From positions 1,290,319 to 1,354,318 of the forward strand of contig CAADRB010000034.1 of NCBI GenBank assembly GCA_900708905.1: 64,000 nucleotides of DNA. The letters are read 5' to 3'. Of this stretch, positions 48,901 through 64,000 are shown piece after piece. The notes under the pieces were generated by a model, which was not told the origin of the DNA, did not search any database, and worked only from the letters and a program-made list of their open reading frames with translations. Source of the stretch: Hymenolepis diminuta. Its lineage: Eukaryota; Platyhelminthes; Cestoda; Cyclophyllidea; Hymenolepididae. Made by a program: the position numbers and the translations under genes. Position 1 is the first letter of the stretch; the number at the start of each line of letters is the position of its first letter.

Positions 48901-51900
48901 TAAATTGTGATTTTTCGATAGGCTGATTGATAAAAAGAAGCAAATTATACTGAGACGAATTAATTCCCGCTCATCAAACCATGAGTCACCACGGACGAAT
49001 GCTTCTGTAGAAAATGTTAGAAACGAGCCAAATTTTGCAAGTTCGGTGGACTTATCCGTTCCCTATCGAAGAGTCTGGAATAAGGCTCCAATATCCTCGC
49101 TGCTTGAAAAAATGAGTTCTGCTGATGTCGATGCAGGTAAAATATACCAAAATCTTTGTATGCGTGGCCTTTATTTTGTTGATCGAAACCATTGTAGAAA
49201 ATATAGTCTAAATAAGAATTTATTCGAGTACGTCTTTTAGAAGAAAGCAAGATAGAATGAAAGAGCATAATGACCTGTTAAAATTTGACTAAGAAACATT
49301 AGGGAGAAAAAGTGTGAGAGGAAGCCACCATTTTACCTCAGTGGGATTGTAATTGAGTATATCTGAGGCCATAACTTCTCATTGGTCCGCTGTACGGCCT
49401 CGTTAGTTTGCGTGCCGATAAGTGCTTCCATAATGACTGGCTTGGTCGTTAGCTTATTCTACTTCCACTTCCTTGGTGGCAGTGTGCTTGGTGGCTTACA
49501 CCATGATATTCGACGATTATATTTATTTAAATTAACTATAATCCTGTAAGTAAAGCTACTTTAGAAGTCTAACCAAATTAGACTAAGAGATATTTTCTTT
49601 TAAGAATTTTGGTCATCTTAAGTGTTAACAGGATACTACAACCTTTCCCAAATCAAGAAGATCATAAGCTGAGGGAGGTAGGAAGAAGGGTTAGGAATTG
49701 AAATGGATGAGAACGAGCGTCAGCGCCCACGAGTAGAAACGGGGTTGTGGTAAAGAGGTCAAATTACGGTGCAATGAGAGTAGTTGACTGGGTTTGGGTT
49801 CTTTGTTCGTCAAATGAGCGACCGATAAAAGACCCTTATCTGACAGTTAGGAAAGCGCAGAGTTAACATCAGTCTGTGCGTCCGATAGAATGGTACATTT
49901 TATTTTGTATATTATTTCTATTTTGATTATTCTCCCTGATTTGACTTATCTCATATTAAATATGAATTCATTTATCCTAATAGGCAAAACAATAACACCG
50001 AACCGTAATGGAAATTTAACGACTAATGAATCTGCAAATTTCGAGCCGATAGAAGACAACCTGACCAAAACAGCGTACTCGTTAATACAATATAAGAAAG
50101 AAAAAGATGATTTAATGCAACAAGAGGATGAAATTGGCGTAAGAATAATGAGATAATATATTTAATGAACTATATGTACATTAAAAGCAAAAATCAGCAG
50201 GTATTAATAGATCATTTCAATCTCGTTTTTAAAATAAGACTAATTCCCCCAATTTCAGCCAATAAAAATTAATATACTGTTTTTAATAATACTTAATAGG
50301 TTCCGAATTAAAATAGTAGTATTTAAATATTTTAATTCTACCACTTTTAGGTTGAAGTGGAAACCACATTACAGAGTATGTTTTCATCTCTCCCCAACTT
50401 AAACGACCTTTCAGGAAACAAAGGATGGTTGTTAAAAGAATGGGTTTCTATGGATTCCATTTTCCAGCGTCAGTTAAACCTCCTCGCATTTAATGTGAGA
50501 TAGTATTTATTTTAATGTGTTAGTAATAAATAATAACCATATAATAGTTATGTAGAAATTGTAGCATAGCCAAGGTTGTTTGACTGAAGAGCAGTATATC
50601 TTCGAGTATTTCACACTAAATCATGAGTAAAACTCAAAAGTGGAATGCAATTGTTTAAAAATTTAACAAAATTATTTCATTAGCGAGTTAGCAGTTTACT
50701 TATGTATATATCAAATATTTGGCACCAAAATGTAAAGGAATTTATAAAATCGAAAAAAGCATGATCTTAACCAGTTATCTTTTTATTTTTGAAGATCACA
50801 AGGCGAACACTTTCTCTTGAAATTCTTTGCGAAAGTCTCCCCGAAAAGGATATATTAAGTCGTCGATATTCTCTCGAAAACATTCCGTCACTAAGCTTAG
50901 ATCCTGTAACTCGAGCTCATGTATCAAGCTCTAACTCTTCTGCATCAACATTGACGTGAGTTTGGTTTTATTTGTGTCAAGGAGAAAATGAATGTATGTG
51001 AATTATTAAGTATTTTTTTCCTTGACGATACTAACATTTTGCTTTGTATTTTCTTCCCTTTTATATTGAAACTAACGTTTACTTATGTAATTGTTTATCC
51101 GAATTAATGAATAACCCTCTCTCTCTATGGCATCTCTTCTATATTGCTATTTAGTGGAAATTTTGATATTTTTAACTGGAATTACATTAATTCTGAGTGT
51201 TAAAATATTGTAACCATTATTTTAATAATCTTTCGAATATACTGAAAAACAGAAGGGAAATTTTTTAACCCTGTCGAGAGAAAAGTGTTTTACTTCTTGC
51301 ATCCGCATATATTTAACTAAAAAAGAAAATTGCTTTTAAGATAATATTCTTTTTCTTATTTTTTAGATATGCCGTTGTAAATTCTTTTGCAACTGATGCT
51401 GTTCAGGATTTCAATCAAACAACTGCTAAGCCTCAGGGGCTATTCAACTCAAGGAAATATATTATTGACCAACCACCGAGACAGTGTATCAAGAGATCAC
51501 ATTCAGAACCATCGATTAGTAATCAGGCAGAAGAAAATGGTTCTGTAGCATCTCTTGCCACTACCATTCATTTAAGTTGGTACTCTCTGTTTGAAGATGC
51601 GAGCAGTAATTTGTTTCAAGATGAGTCGAATGAGGTTCCAAAGGCACCAGAGCAGCAAACACTAAGAAGTGAGCAATTGAAATAATATAGTTCAAGGGAA
51701 TTTGTGCCAAAACAGAGCATCGAAAATGTGAATTCTTATTGTTAACGAGATTAATGTCCTACTAATGCATTGGATTGAAATAGCTATAGATGATCCGTTA
51801 ATGGATATTCTAAATCTCGTATTAAGAGGAGTCCTACATTGCTTTCACTCCCCCATTTTTTTACGAATTTAATCTCAAATAACATAAAAAAGACAAAGTA

Positions 51901-53400
51901 TATAGTACAAGTGCTGATATCAAAAGAGAACGAAGAGAATGGAAATCAAGTATGTATGGTGTTGAAACATTAACTCAAAATGTCACTTTCACTCATAGAC
52001 AGACTAAACTCCTTGAAAAGAATCACAATCAATCTGAAGAAAGATATAGTTAGTTTTGTCAGTCACCCGAAAAGGACTAGAGATTACTGTGGGGTAGCCA
52101 AATACTGCCTTTTTAGTGCGGATCAATAGGAATGTTAGATTACACTTTCTTCCAATGAGCCTTAGGTTTTTAACAGAGTGATGTTATTTCATTTTCAGAT
52201 CACACGTCTGTAACATCGCCACCTTTGGTACAGCAGCCATCAGTTACTGATTCTGGATTTACAACTTCCAGAGAAACACCCCATCTCCCACCTACCATGT
52301 CACCAACTCCAATTCCCTCAGAATGTGAACCAACGCCATCAATGCACACGGTCCTTCTGCAATTGCTTGAAGAAGCTGATGGAGAAGGAAATACGGATTT
52401 TGCTGAAGAGGAAGAATCAGAAGATTTGGCGACGCTGATGGGTGATGAGGAGGGGAACGAAAAACAATCTCATCGTCCTAGCCGGTTTTTCATCGCAGAA
52501 CAGATGCGAATGGCTCTGGCAAATGTGCTAGAATTAGAAACCTTAGTCAAATGCTACAACGTCATACAGGTAGGCTGCAAATGCTCCCCAATTGTTGCTA
52601 TTTTGTAGAGAAGTCGAAGATTATTCTTGGAATGAACGTATTTTTGGTAATTTCTTACATTACCTAATGGACAGTGCTGGAATTTAAAATAAGCTTATAC
52701 GAGTGTTTCATCTGTTGTAATTTTGGTACCATAGTAACCGCGCATAACATATGGCAGCGGATTTTGTGTTAAAATAAATCGCTTTCATATTGATGACTTG
52801 ATCATTTCCAAGACGTGTAAAATGATGATATTTGGGACGTAGAACATCTATTCACACTTAGCAAAAACAACCAGACAAAAGACATTCAAATCAGCACTCA
52901 GTTTACGTCAGTTTTTTCGATCCAGGTCAATTCAGACCGAGATGGAATTTTAAATCAAAATTTGAGACAAAATAACGTCACTTTTTATTGCATTACCGTT
53001 ATTCACATAAAATCAATGTGAATAGCATGAGAACCGATTTCCAGCAACTACGTCTATTGATTTTCATAAAGATATATGCCTATTCTAGTACCTTATATGG
53101 AATCTTCAATCTTATTAAGATCAAAATTTGAATCTAATCAAGTTTAGCCCAACTTATATCTGTGTTTTTTGCCATGAAGAATCTTCAAGAGAATGAGGAT
53201 GATGAACTTCATATAGGCCGTGAAATGATCGCTTCAATTGTGGGACAGAATCGAGCCAATGAGGTGTTCGACAAAGTCCTCCAGTTGGTGCTAGCCGATT
53301 GTGCATATTTTGATGGTAGTCCCTTATTATACTTTGTTCATTTGTACACCATATATTATTCTTTTTATCTATTTCTTTTTTATTGATTTTAGAATACTGA
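42968..53400 (+). CDS. NEK1: NIMA-related serine/threonine kinase, NEK1 type
   Basis: Twenty-six exons sum to 1120 aa (human NEK1 about 1258): 42968-43084, 43411-43446, 43479-43539, 43571-43668, 43705-43788, 43828-44037, 44130-44254, 44328-44403, 44986-45095, 45216-45372, 45504-45572, 45688-45862, 46739-46834, 47078-47239, 47638-47672, 47717-47773, 48047-48096, 48172-48324, 48922-49136, 49984-50138, 50351-50494, 50795-50955, 51367-51668, 52199-52569, 53180-53315, 53393-53400. The kinase domain (about 4-265) is intact: GQGAFG, Lys33 in VIKEI, HRDIKSQN (HRD 126-128), GDFG (146-148), [15 protein letters not shown][N][19 protein letters not shown] and [18 protein letters not shown] mark the NEK1 branch. 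The middle is divergent and Ser-rich. The C-terminus ([19 protein letters not shown] ... [10 protein letters not shown] ... [14 protein letters not shown]) matches the NEK1 tail that binds C21orf2/CFAP410. NEK1 acts in primary cilia and DNA repair. Exon 7 has a GC donor. Middle exons are set by phase and splice sites, not homology. Confidence 0.92.
46942..46959 (+). repeat. AT microsatellite in NEK1 intron 13
   Basis: Nine uninterrupted AT units within the intron 46835-47077. It is likely to be length-polymorphic. Confidence 0.85.
48648..48714 (+). repeat. tRNA-like short dispersed repeat in NEK1 intron 18
   Basis: The exact 12-mer GTCAGAGGTCAC (48679-48690) is shared with copy 1 (408-419). 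It is followed by TTGGTGCTCGTCGTGGCAC, which aligns with the core of the copy at 19846-19910, and preceded by TAGCGTGCCATTAGTTCG in the box A position. It is inserted in the intron 48325-48921 in the same direction as the gene. Confidence 0.45.
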
Positions 53401-53474
53401 TGCCTTTTGAACAACCAGACATTCACAAAACAGCCCCATGTGTGACTCTGATGCACTTGCCCTAAACTTGTAGT

Positions 53475-53480
53475 AATAAA
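53475..53480 (+). terminator. Likely polyadenylation signal of NEK1
   Basis: AATAAA lies 75 nt after the NEK1 stop codon on the coding strand. Position and sequence fit a canonical polyadenylation signal. Use in vivo is inferred. Confidence 0.55.
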
Positions 53481-55500
53481 GAACCTAATTATTAGTGAAC
53501 CCTACTGGATCATCTTTGGTATATAATTAATGTCACTTATGTTTAAAAGATAGCTCTTTTGATTGGCAATCTTTAATTTCATTCATCAGATATTTATGTT
53601 AAAAGTATTTTAGTAGAATAAATCGGTTAAACACTGCCCATTAATTTTCTTTAAGTACCAGATATTAGTACTTCCAAATACATTCATATACAGGTCCTTC
53701 TCTCAAGGAATTTCAAATAATTTCCCTTTTAAATCAACAAATTCATATCAAATACTGAGGGAAAATTTTAGAGATTTTAGAGAAAGTTAAATCCTTCCAT
53801 GGATTATCTTATCAAATGACTGTCTTTGATCATTTGTGCGTCACGAATTTATTTATTCATATTATTACTCATTCATTTCTGCGTAATTCCTATAGGTGCG
53901 GTAGTGTTCGCTCAAAGTCGCTATAGGTGCAGACCTTTACACCATTCCCAATTAATTTTTTTCCCTTGACAATATGCGTGCAAAATATGTCGTGTGTCCC
54001 AATTCGAATACCCTTATGCACTCATCTTTAATTTAATACATTGTGTTCTACTCGGTCCTATTCGAATACCGTCACCAAATGTATTCTATGGTGGAACAAT
54101 TCAAAATATAGTAGTTAGCATGGAGAAGAAAATTCAATTTTATCTAGTTCATTTGATCAACAAAAAATAATACGTCAATATTCGTATTTCAAATACGAGT
54201 CGGACACAAGGATTAAAACTTTAAATATTGCAGTTACCAAGTAAGGGGGTAAGTAAAATATGGAGATATTCTTCTTAAGAAGTAAGGATATCTCTGAAGC
54301 TCAAGTTGCAACTTGTGTCCCCTTTTCTATTTTTACGTTCTACAAGTCGATATCCATGTCTAAAAGGAAGGCACAAGTTCTCGAGTATATCGAAAACTTT
54401 TCACTCTAGTTCAATATGGTGACATTCATATTGGTTCATTTAAACTACTTAAGGGTTAATCGTTATTTCGATAATAATGTGAAGAATGCATAAAATTAAA
54501 TATTGATTTTGTCAAGGAAAAATATTTAATAAATATTCATAATTATATTTTCGCCATGACAGTCTGTAAAATGCATTTTTATTGGAGAATAGTTTTTAAG
54601 ACAATTTAGGACAATGGGACTGATTTTCATGAGTTTTCTTGTACCTTCACATACTTCGCACTCTAAATCTAATTCAAAATACAATATTATCACTGCAACT
54701 TGCTAGGAAAACAGGTTGATTCTCTTAATCGTGGTAAATAATAGAAAGAGTGGGGTGTTATTCAAACTCCAGCTGAAGAAATTCAAAATTTTTTCAACGA
54801 AGAAAACTCCGAAAGTGCACTAGTTTACGCTAATGATATTCAGAATAAGGATAGTTATATCTGGCTTAAAAGTAAATTTTCTGCTTATTTGACGTATAAA
54901 ATATTCCAGATATTGAACTTCGAAAGGCAGATACCATTTTCATTCATTATCGCTTCTTGACGTTTACTGTTCTCCCATAAACTTAAAAAAGATATCGGCT
55001 TCCTTTTAAATAACATCATCGTCTCGTTTATGCCTTATTGCAGTATGATGACTAATCGATGAAGTCACTATATCTTAAAGGCCCCACCCTCAAAGGAGAT
55101 AACACATGTGCTTTAAAGTAGCCTCAAGATGCTTAAATACCCAAGAACGTGCTAAGTTATCGGAATCCAGATGCTCAAGCGCAAATACAGATTAGAACAG
55201 AAGTACCTATTCAAATCGGTGCGAAAAATGTTAAGAAATGGCATACAAAACTCAGGGCACAAGATTCTGAGTTCAGAGTAATGTAGGAACCTACTGGCCA
55301 AAACTTATTTTTAAATCGAATTTCAAATAAAATCCCTTGTAATGAGTGCTTGTTTCGGGTTGCACTTTTATGAAAGAGAACCGATTAAAATTGTATTACT
55401 GAATTTTGAAAATTGATGTTGATCTTCAAACACCATGAAAATATTAACAATTATTGTGATATATTTGTATCTGCGTCTTTTGTACTGATTTCTATGTTTG

Positions 55501-55794
55501 GTGTTTGCTATAACGTAACCAACTAGGAGTTCGGATAGTAATCTCACAGAGCCAACAATCTAGAAAACTCGGTAATATAGCAACTTAACACAGAAGCTAA
55601 TAACCCACGGCAGATAAGAAGGCAACACGAGTGTATTAACGAAACTCACTCTCAATCGGTATCGGCTTAAACAAATAAGAATATTTATCAAGTGTCTTTT
55701 ATCGGTGGGGAAATGAGGAAAGAAATTACATTTTTATTCATAGAAGAAATACTGGGAGCGGGGGAAAATAATTATCATTTCTTCTAACAGTGTT
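55501..55794 (-). mobile_element. Solo LTR, copy B, with 5-bp target duplication
   Basis: The element body is 55506-55789 (284 bp) on the minus strand. Read in the element direction it begins TGTTAGAAG and ends GTTATAGCA. It is flanked by perfect direct repeats GTGTT at 55501-55505 and 55790-55794. The whole body aligns with copy A at 13063-13355. The target duplications of the two copies differ (GTGTT and GGTAG), which is what independent insertions give. The last bases differ from copy A by one substitution, so the terminal TAACA of copy A is TAGCA here. No internal element sequence is attached. Confidence 0.85.
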
Positions 55795-56570
55795 TCTTTC
55801 TTAATTTTCCTCCCTCCTCTTCAGTAGTTTCACAGATCTTTCTAACCACGCGATTATTACTCACTGGGAGATGTTCCCCCTCTCCCTCCCATGAATGCAA
55901 CAGTATTAATTAGTGTTGCAGGCGACTACTACTTCTACGAATAGCTTTTGGAAAGTTGGATTTGTGGTGATAATGAAAATATAAATAATAGCCACAATCA
56001 CAGCAATTCTTCGTAAACACCAACTTATCATTCGACTAACCAACCTTATTGATTAATATTGATGAAGAGACTCTCATCAAAACGGATCTAAGACATCTTA
56101 AGATACCTCTCTAAATAGGACATAATTTAAAAACAAGTGACCTGTTACTGATACCAATTATTATTCTGTAATTTCTTGATACTTTATATCGCCTGAAAAT
56201 CTGTCAAAAGTTAAAGAAGGAAAATCAGTGTAATTTATACTGCCTCCAACACGGCCCATTATCATTTTTCGGAAACTTAGAAAGGAACAATGATAATAAT
56301 TTTAGAAGGATGGCCTATTAATAATTCAGATTATTTGTAACGACTTATTCAGCAGAGAACTTTCAGTTTCCTTTCGCCCAAAATCAAAAAGTACATCAAT
56401 CACAAATTAATACATATGTGCTAAATACAATTGTATGAGAAATGTTTAAATTACAAAGACTAAAAATCTACTGAGGACTTTCATGCGGATTCTTCTTTGG
56501 CTAAAAAGGAGGAAAGCATAGTCAAATGCATATGAAAATAAACTGTAGTTATCAAATAGGAGACAACCCT

Positions 56571-60846
<4,276 letters not shown>

Positions 60847-62697
60847 CGAGAAACTAACCTTGAATAAGAATCTGGCAGAATTTGGCGAAAGAATTATAAA
60901 AATTTATGAAATGATAGTGCCCTCGTCACTTAATTCCTCTCTCAAATTAAAATTTCCGTCATTCATATTTTAGTGTGTAATGCTTCATTAAGGTCTGATA
61001 TCAATTCTATCAAGCATTTTTAATCGTATTTTATATATCCGATTTTACACAAAACTAGGTTAATTAAGGATTCAAATGTTTTGTTTTTGAAATTTTTGAA
61101 TTTAAATACGGAATAATTTTCATCAAATCTCTATCGAGGCAAAGTGTGAAAATTTACTTTTTATATTAAATCATTAAGTCTTTAGAATCTATTTGGTCAT
61201 CTAACCTGTGATTAGTATAATCACAACGCGTAAATAATTGACATACAGAAAACTATTTTTTCTTGGAATAATTCAATTGAAAGAAATTCGAACAGTAGAT
61301 AATTTGTTCTTAGCCTTGTCTAGTTCATTTTAAATTGGTTAATGGTCACAAGTATTTAGTATTTATGTAAATGTTATTTTCATCCTTTATGCTTTATGTA
61401 AGTTTCGCGTTTATTGCAAATAATACTTGAAGGAGAGGTGTTTTATTATAACTACATGGCACACATAAGGTTAATAGGATATAGCAACAATAAAAGGAAC
61501 ATACATGTCAGAGGAGCTTGTTGAACAATGAGTGCGAATTACGTCTTAATGAGGTCCATATCCGCCATCATTCTGTACGCTAAAATAATTGCGACAATGG
61601 GATAATTTAAAATCAACGGTCTCATCATGTAAAATCTCGGCTTGGCACTATTTATCTATGTATCATAAGGGTCTATATCCTATTAGATACTTATGCGAAT
61701 TGACTTGTGAATGACACAAAAAAACGTCATTATAGACCAACATTTTCAAACTTGGTACAATATTTATCAGTTCTCTAGCGGATGTTACACCAAAAAGTTT
61801 TTTTGCTACACCTTAGTAATCCTCATAAGCAGTTCAAATAGCCTCCAGCAGAGTCCTCTATTGTTAGTTTACTCCCAAGTTAGCTAGGCTATGCCTAAAG
61901 TGGAAAGAACTAGAAAGATGCTGAGTGGAGAGGGTTTATAAATCACTTCCTCGTTTCTGTGAGTCAAAAGCTTAGTCATTAAATACAAAACCATGTTAGG
62001 CTGCAGGGATTTTGATTGCTGACTGGTTGAGGAGGTTTCTGCACACATGTCCACGCTTGTTCTCTACGCGACCGGTTACATATCCGCACTTTCCGTGGTG
62101 AGTTTTAGCGCACGTGATTCAATCAGCCTTGTGAACCCCAAGTTTATGATATAGATTATGAACGGATGCGAATTTTAAAGTTTACCGCAATTTACTACCG
62201 AATTTGGACTGACGCCGAATTTCAAGAATCCAATTAGAAAGTATAAATGCATAAATGAAATAGATTTCAATCAAATTTTGATATGAAAACGACGAAATAC
62301 ATAAAATTTAAGTAAATAGAATGTGTTATTTGATGTTTTTAGTATGTTAGTGAGTCCATTCAATTAGAAATGCTAAATGCGTAAATGATGAAAAAATTAC
62401 AGAATTAATTTAAAACAAAATTGAAGTTAGGTGAGTAAATAAGGACGATTCTCTATTTTAATAATAAAAATCTCCGCTGACCCGTTACCTATTCCTAAGT
62501 AGCAGAAAGTAATGTGCTTTTAACATCAGCAATAAAATGAGCATAAAATTTTGCTAATAAAATTTATTATATAAAGGAAAAGCTATAATATTCAATTGAG
62601 CTTAAACAGATATTAATAACCCTTTTTTACCTTTATTTTGTTTTAACTATACATCATACAAGCGAATTATTGTTCTGCGAGTTTTATTTCTCTCCAA
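60847..62697. promoter_or_regulatory. Shared upstream region of mtHsp70 and Groucho
   Basis: 1851 bp of AT-rich DNA between two divergent start codons. It must hold the promoters of both genes. I see no clear heat-shock element array, TATA box or coding exon. Confidence 0.4.
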
Positions 62698-63727
62698 ATG
62701 TATCCTCCGCGGCAGAACGTATGTTCATCTTACTATGTTATTTGTCTTCTAGACTGGATCACAGCAGAATCAAATGAAAATAACCATTCCAGATGCTTGT
62801 GACCGAATAAAAGAGGAAGTGACTTTCCTTACTCAGCAGATTCAGACGTACGTTCACATCCTATTTTAAAAGTTTCCATAGTTTAAAGTTGGAATGTGAG
62901 CGGCTAAATCAAGAAAGGGCAGACGCTCAGCGTCTATACACAAGTTACTATGAAACTGCATGCACTATTCATTTGGAATATCAAAAACAATGTGAGATAA
63001 CCAAACGCTTTGCTACGATTATCAGCCAAGTCCTTTCCTATCTTCCTCAAGAGGTAATAATTGTATCTTCTATGTAATCAGTTTTAGCATCAAAACACTG
63101 TACTCTCTGCTGTCGAACGTGCGAAGCAGGTATCGATGCCTGATCCAGCTACCATGATGGGGGTAAGTCAGGGCTTCCATGTCTTTATTCGTTTCGGCGA
63201 TTGTAATCCTCTCTTTCTCTGTTTGGCTTTAGCAAAGTCAGTTGATGTTTCCTGGAGCTAATCCTATGGGTGGTTTTCCACCTGGTATGCCTGGTTTACC
63301 TCAACCTCCCGTAACAAGTGTCAATGGAAATCTCAGTACATCTAACACAGGAGTCTCTTCCCTTCTTTCAATGCCTCCAAATCCTTTCGGTCCCAATACG
63401 ATTACTTCAATGGCGAACATGAATACCAACAACAATAATAACAATAATCCCGTATCGTCTAGCAACCAGCAGCAGCAACCCGGAGCTGGTCAATCAGGTT
63501 TTCCCGGTGCTCCATCAGGTGCATCGAATTCTCCCGGTTTTCCTCAATCTCAGAATGCAATGGCTGCTGCTATGGCTGCAATGGCAGCTAGCCTGCAGGG
63601 AAATAACGCAGCCGCCGCGGCCGCTTTTGGATTTCCTCTTCCTCCAAACATGTCTACTGCTGGTCCCAATCTCATATCCAACATGGGTGCTTTCATGACC
63701 GGTGACAAGAATATGGACGAGAAGCAG
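62698..63727 (+). CDS. TLE: Groucho/TLE transcriptional co-repressor, 5' part
   Basis: Five exons, 286 aa, before the window ends: 62698-62718, 62753-62847, 62882-63053, 63088-63162, 63233-63727; the last is followed by a GT donor, so the gene continues to the right. The N-terminus MYPPRQN-TGSQQNQMKITIP mirrors Groucho MYPxxRH...FTI. The Q (tetramerisation) domain is clear at about residues 15-120: DRIKEEVTFLTQQIQ, LKLECERLNQERADAQRLY, QCEITKRFATIISQVLSYL, HQNTVLSAVERAKQV. Exon 5 is a GP-like linker rich in Pro, Gly, Asn and Gln with alanine runs (AAAMAAMAAS, NNAAAAAAFG), much expanded relative to Drosophila and vertebrate proteins. Groucho binds WRPW/eh1 factors and TCF in the nucleus and silences Wnt, Notch and other targets; the WD40 propeller would lie beyond the window. 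The first three introns are 34 nt each. Confidence 0.93.
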
Positions 63728-64000
63728 GTATGTTATGTATACTCAAGATTTGCATATATTTAATTTCTCTTGCGTACTCTCTCCATCTGCCTCTTTCCTC
63801 GGTGCACGCGATATACCCACGCAGGAAGTGTAGAGATAGGGGTTGTGGGCATTTTAGAGGGGATAGATTGGGCGGAGAAACTTTCCTAAGAGAGATAGAG
63901 GAGAAGCAGAAGGCGTGTATGTGTACCGAAGCTAGTTCATTCCTGCTTTGCTCCCTCCTCCACCTTCTTCCCGTCTTCTAAAGTGATAGGAGTCAGTATA
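63728..64000 (+). other. Start of Groucho intron 5
   Basis: The sequence after the GTATGT donor at 63728 contains stop codons and low-complexity GA/CT stretches, and nothing that continues the Groucho protein. The next exon lies outside the window. Confidence 0.7.

Larger units (their letters stand above)
53401..56570. other. NEK1-mtHsp70 convergent intergenic region
   Basis: About 3.2 kb between the two convergent stop codons. A NEK1 poly-A signal is likely at 53475-53480. Small direct repeats CTATAGGTGC (53890 and 53921) and ATTCGAATACC (54002 and 54060) and a perfect 8-bp-arm palindrome at 54182-54198 are present. The solo LTR copy B is at 55506-55789. No coding signal is seen. Confidence 0.6.

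Overview
This window is nuclear DNA of an animal, most probably a parasitic flatworm; a cyclophyllidean tapeworm fits best, but a trematode cannot be excluded from this sequence alone. All the evidence points to a metazoan: eight protein genes have recognisable animal orthologues, seven of them are split or lie beside split genes with canonical GT-AG introns, and the DNA is AT-rich between genes. The introns are strikingly short (many are 31-41 nt, with a second group near 66-77 nt), which is characteristic of flatworm genomes.

Layout from left to right. 1-8207 has no gene I can recognise but holds several relics of a short tRNA-like repeat. At 8208-8633 (-) is a Yae1-domain protein, head to head with CHID1 (9009-10501, +; nine exons). 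10502-14138 is intergenic and contains a solo LTR with a 5-bp target duplication. CCT4, the delta subunit of the TRiC/CCT chaperonin, runs from 14139 to 16335 (+). 16336-33100 is a nearly 17-kb gene-poor tract with three CpG-rich islands, a 6-N assembly gap and tRNA-like repeats. A single-exon Myb/SANT-like DNA-binding protein (33101-34600, -) is head to head with a striatin-interacting protein of the STRIPAK complex (STRIP1/2 type; 35855-41721, +; 14 exons). A NEK1-type NIMA-related kinase follows (42968-53400, +; 26 exons). Then come a second solo LTR in inverse orientation, a mitochondrial Hsp70/mortalin gene (56571-60846, -; seven exons), and the 5' part of a Groucho/TLE co-repressor (from 62698, +), which runs off the right end.

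There is no operon or pathway logic across the window. The genes are mostly housekeeping (protein folding: CCT4, mtHsp70; Fe-S protein assembly adaptor: Yae1) plus signalling and developmental genes (STRIP, NEK1, Groucho). Three of the gene pairs are divergent (Yae1/CHID1, Myb-SANT/STRIP, mtHsp70/Groucho), so shared promoter regions are likely. For every multi-exon model below I chose splice sites by hand from homology, and each complete model closes to a whole number of codons: CHID1 377 aa, CCT4 533 aa, STRIP 882 aa, NEK1 1120 aa, mtHsp70 629 aa.

The most interesting non-genic signals are the pair of solo LTRs with exact target duplications, a dispersed tRNA-like short repeat with at least five or six copies, a GC-AG intron in the kinase domain of NEK1, a stopless 75-nt intron in STRIP, and the CpG islands in the gene-poor tract. 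I found no clear evidence of an unprecedented biological system.
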